A stretch of 64,000 bases of DNA from Pseudomonas sp. B21-023 (GTDB lineage: Bacteria; Pseudomonadota; Gammaproteobacteria; Pseudomonadales; Pseudomonadaceae), in assembly GCF_024749165.1 (NCBI RefSeq), contig NZ_CP087190.1, forward strand, positions 4,747,501-4,811,500, given 5' to 3'. Every line of letters starts with the position of its first letter. Position 1 is the stretch's first letter. The notes below the pieces were generated by a model. That model did not search any database and was not told the DNA's origin. It was given only the letters and a program-made list of their open reading frames with translations. Shown piece by piece: positions 18,001 through 25,833 of this stretch. The translations under genes and the position numbers were made by a program.

Positions 18001-18906
18001 ACGCTGGAACCAGGCCGATAGGGCCAGATTGTCCACGGTGATGGCCTTGCGCCCGGTGTAGGCGCCCTTGAGCTGCGGGGCATTGAGGCGAACCATCGCC
18101 TGCTGCAACTGCCCTTGCCGCCAGTCGATCCACAGCTCACCACCGGCGCGCAGCGCGCCGGCCTGCCATTGGCCCAGCAACTGCGGCGGCAGCCAGCGTG
18201 CCCAGTCGCTTTGCGGCAGGCTCAGGTAAGCCTGCACGCGCCCGTCGCGCCAGGCCTTGGCCGTGGCGCGGCTGTTCAGGCTCAAGGCCAGCGGCTGGCC
18301 GTCGGGCAGCGTGGCGCGCAGGTCGACGCTCTGGCGCGAAGCGCCTGCCTGCACGCCGAGGCTGACGTAGGTGAGGGTCAGGGGGTCTCGTTGCCAGGGC
18401 TGCAAGGTGACCTGGCTGTCGAAGACATCGATTCGGCCAAGCTGGCGTAGACGCTTGAGCGCATCGGCCGGATCGAGCGGCGCATCATCCTTGTGCGGCA
18501 GACCTTCCAGGGTCCAGTCGCCCTGCTCGTTCTCGCGCAGGATCAGTTGCAGCCCACCGAGCTGGATACGCGCCAGGCGCACTTCACGCGCCTTGAGACT
18601 GGCCCACAGGTCAGGCACCAGCTTGACGTCGTCCAGGCGCAGCGCCGCAGCGCCTTCGCCCAGTTGCAGGTCACGTACACGCAGTACAGGCGCCAAGCCA
18701 CTCCAGCGCCCTTCGAGCGCACCGACGTGCACGGGCATGCCCAAGGCCTGTTCGGCCTTGAGTTCGGCGTCTGCACGGTATTCGGCGACCAGAGGAACCA
18801 GTTGCCGACCGAGGCTGACATACAGCGCCACCAGCACCGCCAGCAGGGCGCAGATAACCAGCCCCCAGCGGGTCAAGGCGCTCAGAACGCGGGTCAGACG
18901 TTCCAT
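15097..18906 (-). CDS. yhdP: AsmA-like giant envelope protein YhdP
   Basis: Protein of 1269 residues with one N-terminal membrane helix (about 14-32, WGLVICALLAVLVALYVSLG) and a very long periplasmic beta-rich domain of the AsmA/TamB/VPS13-like bridge type. YhdP together with TamB and YdbH moves phospholipids from the inner to the outer membrane in E. coli. The C-terminal region (SNFELDGTMDFVRDRVDAKL) is the conserved AsmA-like part. The context rng-yhdP is as in E. coli. It ends 14 bases before the nitrilase-family start and begins 88 bases after rng. Confidence 0.94.
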   Translation of the reverse strand: MERLTRVLSALTRWGLVICALLAVLVALYVSLGRQLVPLVAEYRADAELKAEQALGMPVHVGALEGRWSGLAPVLRVRDLQLGEGAAALRLDDVKLVPDLWASLKAREVRLARIQLGGLQLILRENEQGDWTLEGLPHKDDAPLDPADALKRLRQLGRIDVFDSQVTLQPWQRDPLTLTYVSLGVQAGASRQSVDLRATLPDGQPLALSLNSRATAKAWRDGRVQAYLSLPQSDWARWLPPQLLGQWQAGALRAGGELWIDWRQGQLQQAMVRLNAPQLKGAYTGRKAITVDNLALSAWFQRRDQGFDVVVDSLAMSLGKNRWESHLQLAQRPGQNPAEESWQVQADRLDLTPLTPLIDALAPLPDKLMTVVDALKVSGALRNVRLDIRPKAEGDQRLQFAANLEKVGFDAYHGAPAAGNVSGAISGDLGHGELRLDTQAFMLHLYPIFGKPWHYPKANARLTWTLDKEAFTLVAPYIKVVGDEGKIAADFLIRIHLQPGHEDYMDLRVGLTEGDGRYTAKYLPEVLSPALDEWLRSAIVKGNVDEGYFQYQGSLHHNAPPHARDISLFFKVHDAALDFQPGWPQVQQVDGNVYIEDTGVRIQAHHGLLLDTKVSDVSVDIPHVEGDQHSHLILDGNFDGSLGDGLKILKEAPIGTGEIFAGWEGEGPLKGKIKLDVPLAHGQRPKVLVNFATADATLKVAPPALELSQLKGDFTFDLDKGLSGKDISLHAFGKAVSAQITAEGQGGQLQTRINANGQVGLKALTDWLQLAQPLPASGELPYQVQVTLGSRDNRLTVNSSLKGLAIDLPAPFGKAAAETRDSRFSLTLQGPERRIDGSYADLARFAYAAPADKLAQGRGELLLGTGEASLPSGQGLRVRGRLETLDLAPWQQQMERFAGKDPGGSARQNLQSVDLSIGQLKAFGMDLNQAVIRLMRGGPAWDLRLDSQEVIGNARIPDAKAAPMTVRLQSLRLPPADPNEAQAENAPDPLAGFDPRKAPPLDLTIDKLYRGDDLFGSATLKLRQTPRGMAMSDIDLDLKGLHIDGSGGWEGEPGSTSSWYKGRVDGKDLGNVLKAWGFAPTVTSRDFRMDVDGRWPGSPAWVSLNRYSGSLDAALRSGQFVEVEGSAQALRVFGLLNFNSIGRRLRLDFSDLFSKGLAYDRVKGLLVASEGVYVTREPITVTGPSSNFELDGTMDFVRDRVDAKLLVTLPVTNNLPLAALIVGAPAVGGALFLVDRLIGDRVARFASVHYRVEGPVKEPKITFVKPFDK

Positions 18907-18994
18907 GGCCGAGGCCCTCCAAGTCGTCCCTTAACTATGGCCGGTGTAAAGCGCTTTGCCAGCCCGTCCATGGGGCAACCGCTGTTAGAAGGGG

Positions 18995-20452
18995 TCAGAG
19001 CAGCACCACATCGTATTGTTCCTGGGAATACATGGACTCCACCTGGAAACGGATGGTTCGCCCGATGAACGCTTCAAGTTCGGCAACGTTACCCGATTCT
19101 TCATCGAGCAACCGATCCACCACCTTCTGGTTGGCCAGCACACGATAGCCCTCGGCCTGGTAGGCACGGGCTTCACGAAGGATCTCGCGGAAAATTTCGT
19201 AACAGATCGTCTCCGGGGTCTTCAGCTTGCCACGCCCCTGGCACGCCGCACAGGGCTCGCACAACACCTGCTCGAGGCTTTCGCGGGTGCGCTTGCGGGT
19301 CATCTGCACCAGGCCCAGCTCGGTGATGCCGATGATGTTGGTCTTGGCGTGATCACGCTCGAGCTGCTTCTCCAGGGTACGCAGGACCTGGCGCTGGTGC
19401 TCCTCGTCCTCCATGTCGATGAAGTCGATGATGATGATCCCGCCGATGTTGCGCAGGCGCAGTTGCCGGGCAATCGCGGTGGCCGCCTCGAGGTTGGTCT
19501 TGAAGATGGTCTCTTCAAGGTTGCGATGGCCGACGAACGCACCGGTGTTGACGTCGATGGTGGTCATCGCCTCGGCCGGGTCGACCACCAGGTAGCCGCC
19601 GGACTTGAGCGGCACCTTGCGTTCCAGGGCCCGCTGGATTTCGTCCTCCACCCCATACAGGTCGAAGATCGGCCGCTCGCCGGGATAGTGCTCCAGGCGA
19701 TCGGCGATCTCCGGCATCAATTCGGCCACGAACTGGGTGGTCTTCTGGAAGGTCTCCCGCGAGTCGATGCGGATCTTTTCGATCTTGGGGTTGACCAGAT
19801 CGCGCAGGGTCCGCAGCGCCAGGCCAAGGTCTTCGTAGATGACCACGGGCGCTCCGCAGGTCTTGATCTGCGAGCCGATCTGCTCCCACAGGCGGCGCAG
19901 GTAGCGGATGTCCTGGAGGATATCTTCCGCGCGGGCGCCCTCTGCGGCGGTGCGCAGGATGAAGCCCCCGGCATCCTTCATGTCTTCCTGGGCCATGCAG
20001 TCGGTGACCACCTGTTTGAGGCGATCGCGCTCGGCTTCTTCCTCGATCTTGAGCGAGATGCCGACATGACTGCTGCGCGGCATGTACACCAGGTAGCGCG
20101 ACGGAATCGACAGCTGGGTGGTCAAGCGTGCACCTTTGCTACCGATGGGATCCTTGGTGACTTGCACCACCAGCGCCTGGCCTTCGTGGACCAGTGCGGT
20201 GATGGTCTCCACGGCCGAGCCTTCGCGCTGGGAAATTTCCGAGGCATGGATGAACGCCGCCCGCTCCAGGCCGATATCGACGAAAGCCGCCTGCATGCCC
20301 GGCAATACCCGCACTACCTTGCCTTTGTAGATGTTGCCGACGATGCCACGGCGCTGGGTGCGCTCTACATGCACCTCCTGCAGGACTCCGTTCTCCACCA
20401 CCGCCACGCGTGATTCCATCGGGGTGATGTTGATCAGGATCTCTTCACTCAT
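18995..20452 (-). CDS. rng: Ribonuclease G
   Basis: Endoribonuclease (485 residues; also called CafA) that matures the 16S rRNA 5' end and degrades some mRNAs. An N-terminal S1-like domain is visible (GNIYKGKVVRVLPGMQAAFV, residues about 38-57). The catalytic Mg-binding aspartates are in TTIDVNTGAFVG and IIIIDFIDMED. The zinc-link cysteines are in CEPCAACQGRGK. It lacks the long RNase E C-terminal scaffold, as expected. It is upstream of yhdP and downstream of maf in the mre transcriptional direction. Confidence 0.97.
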   Translation of the reverse strand: MSEEILINITPMESRVAVVENGVLQEVHVERTQRRGIVGNIYKGKVVRVLPGMQAAFVDIGLERAAFIHASEISQREGSAVETITALVHEGQALVVQVTKDPIGSKGARLTTQLSIPSRYLVYMPRSSHVGISLKIEEEAERDRLKQVVTDCMAQEDMKDAGGFILRTAAEGARAEDILQDIRYLRRLWEQIGSQIKTCGAPVVIYEDLGLALRTLRDLVNPKIEKIRIDSRETFQKTTQFVAELMPEIADRLEHYPGERPIFDLYGVEDEIQRALERKVPLKSGGYLVVDPAEAMTTIDVNTGAFVGHRNLEETIFKTNLEAATAIARQLRLRNIGGIIIIDFIDMEDEEHQRQVLRTLEKQLERDHAKTNIIGITELGLVQMTRKRTRESLEQVLCEPCAACQGRGKLKTPETICYEIFREILREARAYQAEGYRVLANQKVVDRLLDEESGNVAELEAFIGRTIRFQVESMYSQEQYDVVLL

Positions 20453-20506
20453 GGCGCGCTCTCGTCAGTGGTCTGGGGTAATGATGGATTGCTGCGGCGT
20501 GGCTGG

Positions 20507-21106
20507 CTAGCGCTGTGCGGAATCCTCTTGCAGTTGCCAACATGGCACGCCGAATTGCTCGAGCAGTTCGGCGGTTTCGCTCAGGGGCAGCCCGACCACG
20601 GCCGAGTAGCTGCCCTCGATGCCGCTGACGAACACAGCGCCCAGGCCCTGGATGGCATAGCCGCCCGCCTTGTCGACAGGTTCACCGCTGTCCCAGTAGC
20701 GCAGCGCCTCCTCGAAGGAGATGGTACGAAAACGCACGGTGGTGCTGACGCAGCGGCTGATACTGCGCTGGCCATCGGTCAGCGCCACGGCGGTGAGCAC
20801 CTGGTGTTCGCGCTTGGACAGGTCGCCGAGCATGGCCAAGGCCTGCTCGCGATTCTCCGGCTTGCCAAGGATCTGGCCATCGAGCACCACGGTGGTGTCG
20901 GCGCCCAGCACCACCCCTGCCCCATCCGTGTGGGCGAAGCCCGCAACGGCCTTGGCCTGGGCCAGGCGCTCGACGTAGGCCGCCGGCGCTTCGCCCGGCA
21001 ACGGGGTTTCATCGATGGGTGCGCTGACGACTGTGAACGGCACACCTATCTGGTTCAGCAGTTCACGGCGGCGTGGCGAGCCGGAGGCCAGGTACAGCTG
21101 GGTCAT
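20507..21106 (-). CDS. maf: Maf-type nucleoside triphosphate pyrophosphatase (YhdE-like)
   Basis: House-cleaning dTTP/UTP pyrophosphatase of 199 residues. The family N-terminus LYLASGSPRRRELLNQIG holds the phosphate-binding SGSPRR motif; the Glu and Asp of VERLAQAKA and LGADTTVVLDGQILGKP complete the active site. The order mreB-mreC-mreD-maf-rng is the same as in E. coli, where the gene is yhdE. It starts 29 bases after mreD. Confidence 0.95.
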   Translation of the reverse strand: MTQLYLASGSPRRRELLNQIGVPFTVVSAPIDETPLPGEAPAAYVERLAQAKAVAGFAHTDGAGVVLGADTTVVLDGQILGKPENREQALAMLGDLSKREHQVLTAVALTDGQRSISRCVSTTVRFRTISFEEALRYWDSGEPVDKAGGYAIQGLGAVFVSGIEGSYSAVVGLPLSETAELLEQFGVPCWQLQEDSAQR

Positions 21107-21135
21107 GTGGACATCTCCCTGTCAGTGGCGGCGCG

Positions 21136-21624
21136 TCAGTGAATATGCAGGCGACGGCGCAGGCCGCGCAGGGCAAAGCTGACCCACGGCCAGAGCAAGG
21201 CGCTGATCACCGCGGACCAGACCAGGGCCAGGGTTGGCAGGCGATTGCCGGTCAACGCGCTGAGCCACAGCTGGATCAGTTGGGCGATACCGAAGATCAC
21301 CAGGATCACCAGGCTCTGCTGCCACATGGGGAACATGCGCAGGCGCTGCTGCAACGAAAGCACCAGGAAGGTGATCAGGGTAAGGATCAGGGCGTTCTGG
21401 CCAAGCAGGGTGCCGTACAGCACGTCCTCGGCCAGGCCAAGCAGGAACGCGGTGGTCATGCCGACCTTGCCCGGCACCGCAAGGGTCCAGAAGGCCAGCA
21501 GCAGGGCCAGCCACATGGGCCGGAACACTTCCATGAACTGCGGCATGGGCGAGACGCTGAGCAACAGGCCGATGGCGAAGCTCAGCCAGATGGCCCAGCC
21601 GTTTCTGCTACGGGTGCTGGCCAT
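21136..21624 (-). CDS. mreD: Rod shape-determining protein MreD
   Basis: Integral inner-membrane protein (162 residues) of the elongasome. Five to six hydrophobic helices are visible (for example NGWAIWLSFAIGLLLSVSPM and VGMTTAFLLGLAEDVLYGTL), with the conserved GLAEDVLYGTLLG segment. The start ATG overlaps the mreC stop by one base (21624), indicating tight coupling. The C-terminus is basic (RGLRRRLHIH). Confidence 0.95.
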   Translation of the reverse strand: MASTRSRNGWAIWLSFAIGLLLSVSPMPQFMEVFRPMWLALLLAFWTLAVPGKVGMTTAFLLGLAEDVLYGTLLGQNALILTLITFLVLSLQQRLRMFPMWQQSLVILVIFGIAQLIQLWLSALTGNRLPTLALVWSAVISALLWPWVSFALRGLRRRLHIH

Positions 21625-22661
21625 TATTGTCTCCGGGGTTGGGTGTTCGCAGGCGCCGGGGGCACCGCTGCCGGGCTTGCCGCAGGCGCCGCAGTCGCTG
21701 GGGCCGCGCCGGGCACAGGCTGAACCGCGCTACCCGCCGCAGATGCAGCCGGCGTGGCCGGTGCCTGGCCGTGGCCAGCGCCTTGACGGTCGGCCTCTTC
21801 CTGGGCGATCGCCGCCTCGGTGGCGCGTTCCTCGGGCGTGCGCCGGTCACTGAACACCAGCAGCATGTAGCGGCTGCGGTTGAGCGCGGCAGTTGGGATG
21901 GCACGGACGATGGCGAACGGCTGGCCGGAGTCGTGGATCACTTCGTTGACCGTGGCTACCGGGTAGCCCGCCGGGAAGCGCTGGCCCATGCCCGAACTGA
22001 CCAGCAGGTCGCCTTCCTTGATGTCGGCGGTGTCGGCCACGTGGCGCAGCTCCAGGCGCTCCGGGTTGCCCGTGCCGCTGGCAATGGCGCGCAGACCGTT
22101 GCGGTTGACCTGCACCGGAATGCTGTGGGTGGTGTCGGTGAGCAGCAGTACCCGCGCGGTGTAAGGCATCAGCTCGACCACCTGGCCCATCAGGCCGCGG
22201 GCATCGAGCACGGGCTGGCCGAGAAACACGCCATCGCGCTCGCCCTTGTTGATCAGGATACGGTGCGTGAACGGATTGGGGTCGACCCCGATCAGCTCGG
22301 CGACCTCGACCTTCTCATTGACCAGCGCCGAGGAATTTAGCAACTCGCGCAGGCGCACGTTCTGCTCGGTCAGGGCGGCCAGCTTCTGCAGGCGCCCCTG
22401 CAGCAGCAGGGCCTCGGTCTTGAGTTTCTCGTTCTCGGCGATCAGCTCGGTGCGGCTGCCGAACTGGCCTGCCACGCCCTGCCACGTGCGCTGCGGCAGG
22501 TCGGTGATCCAGTAGGATTCCATCAGCACCAAGCCCATCTGGCTGCGCACCGGCTTGAGCAGGTCGAAACGCGAGTCGACCACCATCAGCGCGACCGACA
22601 GCACGACCAGCACGAGCAGGCGAACGCCCAGCGAGGGGCCCTTGGAGAAAAGCGGTTTAAT
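21624..22661 (-). CDS. mreC: Rod shape-determining protein MreC, probable ATT start
   Basis: Bitopic periplasmic scaffold of the elongasome (345 residues from the proposed start). An N-terminal membrane helix (about 14-30) is followed by a coiled coil (about 65-110, IAENEKLKTEALLLQGRLQ) and the paired beta-barrel domain; the tail is Pro- and Ala-rich (AATAAPAASPAAVPPAPANT). A usual start codon does not exist upstream of the helix: the in-frame stop TGA is followed only by GTC GTC CAC GAG GAA CGG CCC ATT. ATT at 22661-22659 has AGGA 7 bases upstream and yields (M)KPLFSKGPSLGVRLL, a plausible cytoplasmic N-terminus. The next candidate, GTG at 22613, would cut into the helix. Confidence 0.9.
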   Translation of the reverse strand: MKPLFSKGPSLGVRLLVLVVLSVALMVVDSRFDLLKPVRSQMGLVLMESYWITDLPQRTWQGVAGQFGSRTELIAENEKLKTEALLLQGRLQKLAALTEQNVRLRELLNSSALVNEKVEVAELIGVDPNPFTHRILINKGERDGVFLGQPVLDARGLMGQVVELMPYTARVLLLTDTTHSIPVQVNRNGLRAIASGTGNPERLELRHVADTADIKEGDLLVSSGMGQRFPAGYPVATVNEVIHDSGQPFAIVRAIPTAALNRSRYMLLVFSDRRTPEERATEAAIAQEEADRQGAGHGQAPATPAASAAGSAVQPVPGAAPATAAPAASPAAVPPAPANTQPRRQ

Positions 22662-22735
22662 GGGCCGTTCCTCGTGGACGACTCAGGAGGTCATTGGACA
22701 TGGGGCAATGCACCGGCCTGCTTGCGGGTTGACGG

Positions 22736-22757
22736 AAAAGGCGCCCGGGCGGGCGCC
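22736..22757 (-). terminator. Terminator-like hairpin between mreB and mreC
   Basis: On the minus strand GGCGCCCG and CGGGCGCC form an 8-bp all-GC stem with a two-base loop followed by TTTTCCG. It lies 70 bases after the mreB stop and 75 bases before the mreC start, so it could cut mreC-mreD expression relative to mreB. Confidence 0.6.
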
Positions 22758-22767
22758 AGCACAGCGC

Positions 22768-22798
22768 TTACAGGTAGCACTGTGCGTGTCACCTGTAA
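22768..22798 (-). other. Second hairpin in the mreB-mreC gap
   Basis: TTACAGGT and ACCTGTAA form an 8-bp inverted repeat (22768-22775 and 22791-22798) with an imperfect inner stem. It lies just upstream, in the sense of transcription, of the GC-rich terminator-like hairpin. Function unknown; it might be an anti-terminator or mRNA end-protecting structure. Confidence 0.4.
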
Positions 22799-22826
22799 AC
22801 CTGGGCATACACTACTGCACCAGCGA

Positions 22827-23864
22827 TCACTCGCTGGAGAGCAGGTCCATGGCGTGCTTGTCCATCATCTCCAGGGCACGGCCACCGCCGCGGGCGACGC
22901 AGGTCAGCGGGTCTTCGGCGACGATCACCGGCAGGCCGGTTTCCTGAGCCAGCAGCTTGTCCAGGTCGCGCAGCAGCGCGCCCCCACCGGTCAGCACCAG
23001 GCCGCGCTCGGCGATGTCCGAGGCCAGCTCCGGCGGCGACTGCTCCAGGGCGCTCTTGACCGCCTGGACGATGGTTGCCAGCGATTCCTGCAGCGCCTCG
23101 AGCACTTCGTTGGAATTCAGGGTGAAGGCACGCGGCACGCCCTCGGCCAGGTTGCGGCCACGGACGTCGACTTCGCGTACTTCGCCGCCCGGGTAGGCGG
23201 TACCGATTTCCTGCTTGATGCGCTCGGCGGTGGATTCGCCGATCAGGCTGCCGTAGTTGCGGCGCACGTAGGTGACGATGGCTTCGTCGAAGCGGTCGCC
23301 GCCGACGCGCACGGATTCGGCGTAGACCACGCCGTTGAGCGAGATCAGGGCGATCTCGGTGGTACCGCCACCGATATCGACGACCATCGAGCCGCGGGCC
23401 TCTTCGACCGGCAGGCCGGCACCGATGGCGGCGGCCATGGGCTCTTCGATCAGGAATACTTCACGGGCACCGGCACCGAGGGCCGATTCACGGATGGCGC
23501 GGCGCTCGACCTGGGTCGACTTGCACGGCACGCAGATCAGCACGCGTGGGCTGGGCTGCAGGAAGCTGTTCTCATGCACCTTGTTGATGAAGTACTGCAG
23601 CATTTTTTCGCAAACGCTGAAGTCGGCGATCACGCCGTCCTTCATCGGACGAATGGCAGCAATGTTGCCGGGGGTGCGGCCCAGCATGCGCTTGGCTTCG
23701 GTACCGACTGCGACGACGCTTTTCTGGTTGCCGTGGGTACGGATGGCAACAACCGAGGGCTCATTCAGGACGATACCGCGCTCACGCACGTAGATAAGGG
23801 TGTTGGCAGTACCCAGGTCGATGGACAGATCGCTGGAAAACATGCCACGCAGTTTCTTGAACAT
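22827..23864 (-). CDS. mreB: Rod shape-determining protein MreB (actin homologue)
   Basis: Cytoskeletal ATPase (345 residues) that directs lateral wall synthesis. Phosphate-1 loop IDLGTANTLIYV is near residues 14-25, phosphate-2 VVDIGGGTTEIA near 162-173, and the adenosine motif LTGGGALLRDL near 288-298. The start MFKKLRGMFSSDLSIDLG was chosen because it gives the universal family N-terminus, including the membrane-binding FKKLRGMF. It is divergent from gatC across about 200 bases that must hold both promoters. Confidence 0.98.
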   Translation of the reverse strand: MFKKLRGMFSSDLSIDLGTANTLIYVRERGIVLNEPSVVAIRTHGNQKSVVAVGTEAKRMLGRTPGNIAAIRPMKDGVIADFSVCEKMLQYFINKVHENSFLQPSPRVLICVPCKSTQVERRAIRESALGAGAREVFLIEEPMAAAIGAGLPVEEARGSMVVDIGGGTTEIALISLNGVVYAESVRVGGDRFDEAIVTYVRRNYGSLIGESTAERIKQEIGTAYPGGEVREVDVRGRNLAEGVPRAFTLNSNEVLEALQESLATIVQAVKSALEQSPPELASDIAERGLVLTGGGALLRDLDKLLAQETGLPVIVAEDPLTCVARGGGRALEMMDKHAMDLLSSE

Positions 23865-24067
23865 GGGAAAGTGACCCTGGGGAAAGCGTGGGTAAAAAAG
23901 TGCGGCAAACTCTAACAATGGCAGGGATTTTGGGCAAGGAGCCAATATGTTAAATTGGTTGTTTTTCCGAGCATGCCTGCCGATGTTCGCGGCCCTTTGA
24001 CCGCCAGAATGCCGGCATGTTCCTCATCTGCGGACCCATTCCGTTTTTCGTTTCCCTGGAGATCCCC

Positions 24068-24355
24068 ATGGCGCTTCAACGCTCCGACGTGGAAAAGATC
24101 GCCCATCTGGCCCGCCTGGGCCTGAATGAAGGCGAATTGCCACGCATCACCGATGCCTTGAACAGTATTCTCGGGCTGGTCGACCAGATGCAAGCCGTCG
24201 ACACCTCTGGCATCGAGCCCCTCGCCCACCCGCTGGAAGCCACCCAGCGCCTGCGCCCCGACCAGGTCACCGAAAGCAACCAGCGCGACCGCTACCAGGC
24301 CGTCGCCCCGTCGACCGAGAACGGTCTGTACCTGGTTCCGAAAGTCATCGATTAA
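24068..24355 (+). CDS. gatC: Asp-tRNA(Asn)/Glu-tRNA(Gln) amidotransferase subunit GatC
   Basis: Small stabilising subunit (95 residues) of the GatCAB amidotransferase that makes Gln-tRNA and Asn-tRNA indirectly. The start MALQRSDVEKIAHLARLGL was chosen at an ATG preceded by GGAG and matching the family N-terminus. The C-terminal motif RLRPDQVTESNQRD is conserved. It is 15 bases upstream of gatA. Confidence 0.97.
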   Translation: MALQRSDVEKIAHLARLGLNEGELPRITDALNSILGLVDQMQAVDTSGIEPLAHPLEATQRLRPDQVTESNQRDRYQAVAPSTENGLYLVPKVID

Positions 24356-24370
24356 GGGATAGCGCCTGCC

Positions 24371-25822
24371 ATGCATCAACTCACTCTGGCCGAAATCGCC
24401 CGCGGCCTCGCCGACAAGTCGTTCTCCTCGGAAGAACTGACCGGCGCCCTGCTGTCGCGCATCAAGCAGCTCGACCCGCAGCTCAACAGCTTCATCACCG
24501 TCACCGAAGCACAGGCCCTGGAGCAGGCGCGCGCCGCCGACGCCCGCCGTGCCTCTGGTGAGACCGGCGCGCTGCTGGGTGCGCCGATCGCCCACAAGGA
24601 CCTGTTCTGCACCAACGGCGTGCGCACCAGCTGCGGCTCGAAGATGCTCGACAACTTCACCGCGCCATACGACGCCACCGTGGTCGCCAAGCTGGCCGAA
24701 GCCGGCATGGTCACCCTGGGCAAGACCAACATGGACGAATTCGCCATGGGCTCGGCAAACGAGTCCAGCCACTACGGCGCGGTGAAGAACCCATGGAACC
24801 TCGAGCACGTGCCCGGTGGTTCGTCCGGCGGCTCGGCCGCCGCGGTGGCCGCGCGCCTGCTGCCGGCCACCACCGGCACCGACACCGGCGGTTCTATCCG
24901 CCAGCCGGCCGCGCTGACCAACCTCACCGGGCTCAAGCCGACCTATGGCCGCGTATCGCGCTGGGGCATGATCGCCTACGCCTCGAGTCTCGATCAGGGC
25001 GGCCCGCTGGCCCGCACCGCCGAAGACTGCGCCCTGCTGCTGCAAGGCATGGCCGGTTTCGACGCCAAGGACTCGACCTCGGTCGACGAGCCGGTGCCGA
25101 ACTTCAGCGCTAACCTGAACGCCTCGCTGCAGGGCCTGCGCATCGGCCTGCCCAAGGAATACTTCGGCGCCGGCCTCGACCCGCGCATCGCCGACCTGGT
25201 CCAGGCCAGCGTCAAGGAGCTGGAAAAGCTCGGCGCGGTGGTCAAGGAAATCAGCCTGCCGAACATGCAGCACGCCATCCCGGCGTACTACGTGATCGCC
25301 CCGGCGGAGGCCTCCTCCAACCTGTCTCGCTTCGACGGCGTGCGCTTCGGTTATCGCTGTGAAGATCCGAAAGATCTGACCGACCTGTACAAGCGCTCCC
25401 GTGGCGAAGGCTTCGGCGCGGAAGTGCAGCGGCGCATCATGGTCGGTACCTACGCCCTGTCGGCAGGCTACTACGACGCCTACTACGTCAAGGCGCAACA
25501 GATCCGCCGCCTGATCAAGAACGACTTCATGACCGCGTTCGCCGACGTCGACGTGATTCTTGGCCCGACCACGCCGAACCCGGCCTGGAAACTTGGCGCC
25601 AAGAGCAGCGACCCGGTCGCTGCCTACCTGGAAGACGTCTACACCATCACCGCCAACCTGGCGGGCCTGCCGGGCCTGTCGATGCCGGCCGGCTTCGTCG
25701 ATGGCCTGCCGGTGGGCGTGCAACTGCTGGCCCCGTATTTCCAGGAAGGCCGCCTGCTCAACATCGCGCACCGTTACCAGCAAGTCACCGACTGGCACAC
25801 CCGCGCCCCCAACGGCTTCTGA
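24371..25822 (+). CDS. gatA: Asp-tRNA(Asn)/Glu-tRNA(Gln) amidotransferase subunit GatA
   Basis: Glutaminase subunit (483 residues) of the amidase-signature family. The Ser-cisSer-Lys triad is visible: lysine in APIAHKDLFCTNG (near 77), cis-serine in VPGGSSGGSAAAV (near 152) and the nucleophile in GTDTGGSIRQPAA (near 176). It releases ammonia from glutamine and channels it to GatB. It lies between gatC and gatB in a tight operon (11-base gap to gatB). Confidence 0.98.
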   Translation: MHQLTLAEIARGLADKSFSSEELTGALLSRIKQLDPQLNSFITVTEAQALEQARAADARRASGETGALLGAPIAHKDLFCTNGVRTSCGSKMLDNFTAPYDATVVAKLAEAGMVTLGKTNMDEFAMGSANESSHYGAVKNPWNLEHVPGGSSGGSAAAVAARLLPATTGTDTGGSIRQPAALTNLTGLKPTYGRVSRWGMIAYASSLDQGGPLARTAEDCALLLQGMAGFDAKDSTSVDEPVPNFSANLNASLQGLRIGLPKEYFGAGLDPRIADLVQASVKELEKLGAVVKEISLPNMQHAIPAYYVIAPAEASSNLSRFDGVRFGYRCEDPKDLTDLYKRSRGEGFGAEVQRRIMVGTYALSAGYYDAYYVKAQQIRRLIKNDFMTAFADVDVILGPTTPNPAWKLGAKSSDPVAAYLEDVYTITANLAGLPGLSMPAGFVDGLPVGVQLLAPYFQEGRLLNIAHRYQQVTDWHTRAPNGF

Positions 25823-25833
25823 GGAGTTCACAC

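Noticed and set aside
15160..18021. Very long open frame (953 codons) on the plus strand opposite yhdP
   Set aside because: GC-rich antisense frame of a long real gene; no domain signatures, codon pattern mirrors yhdP.
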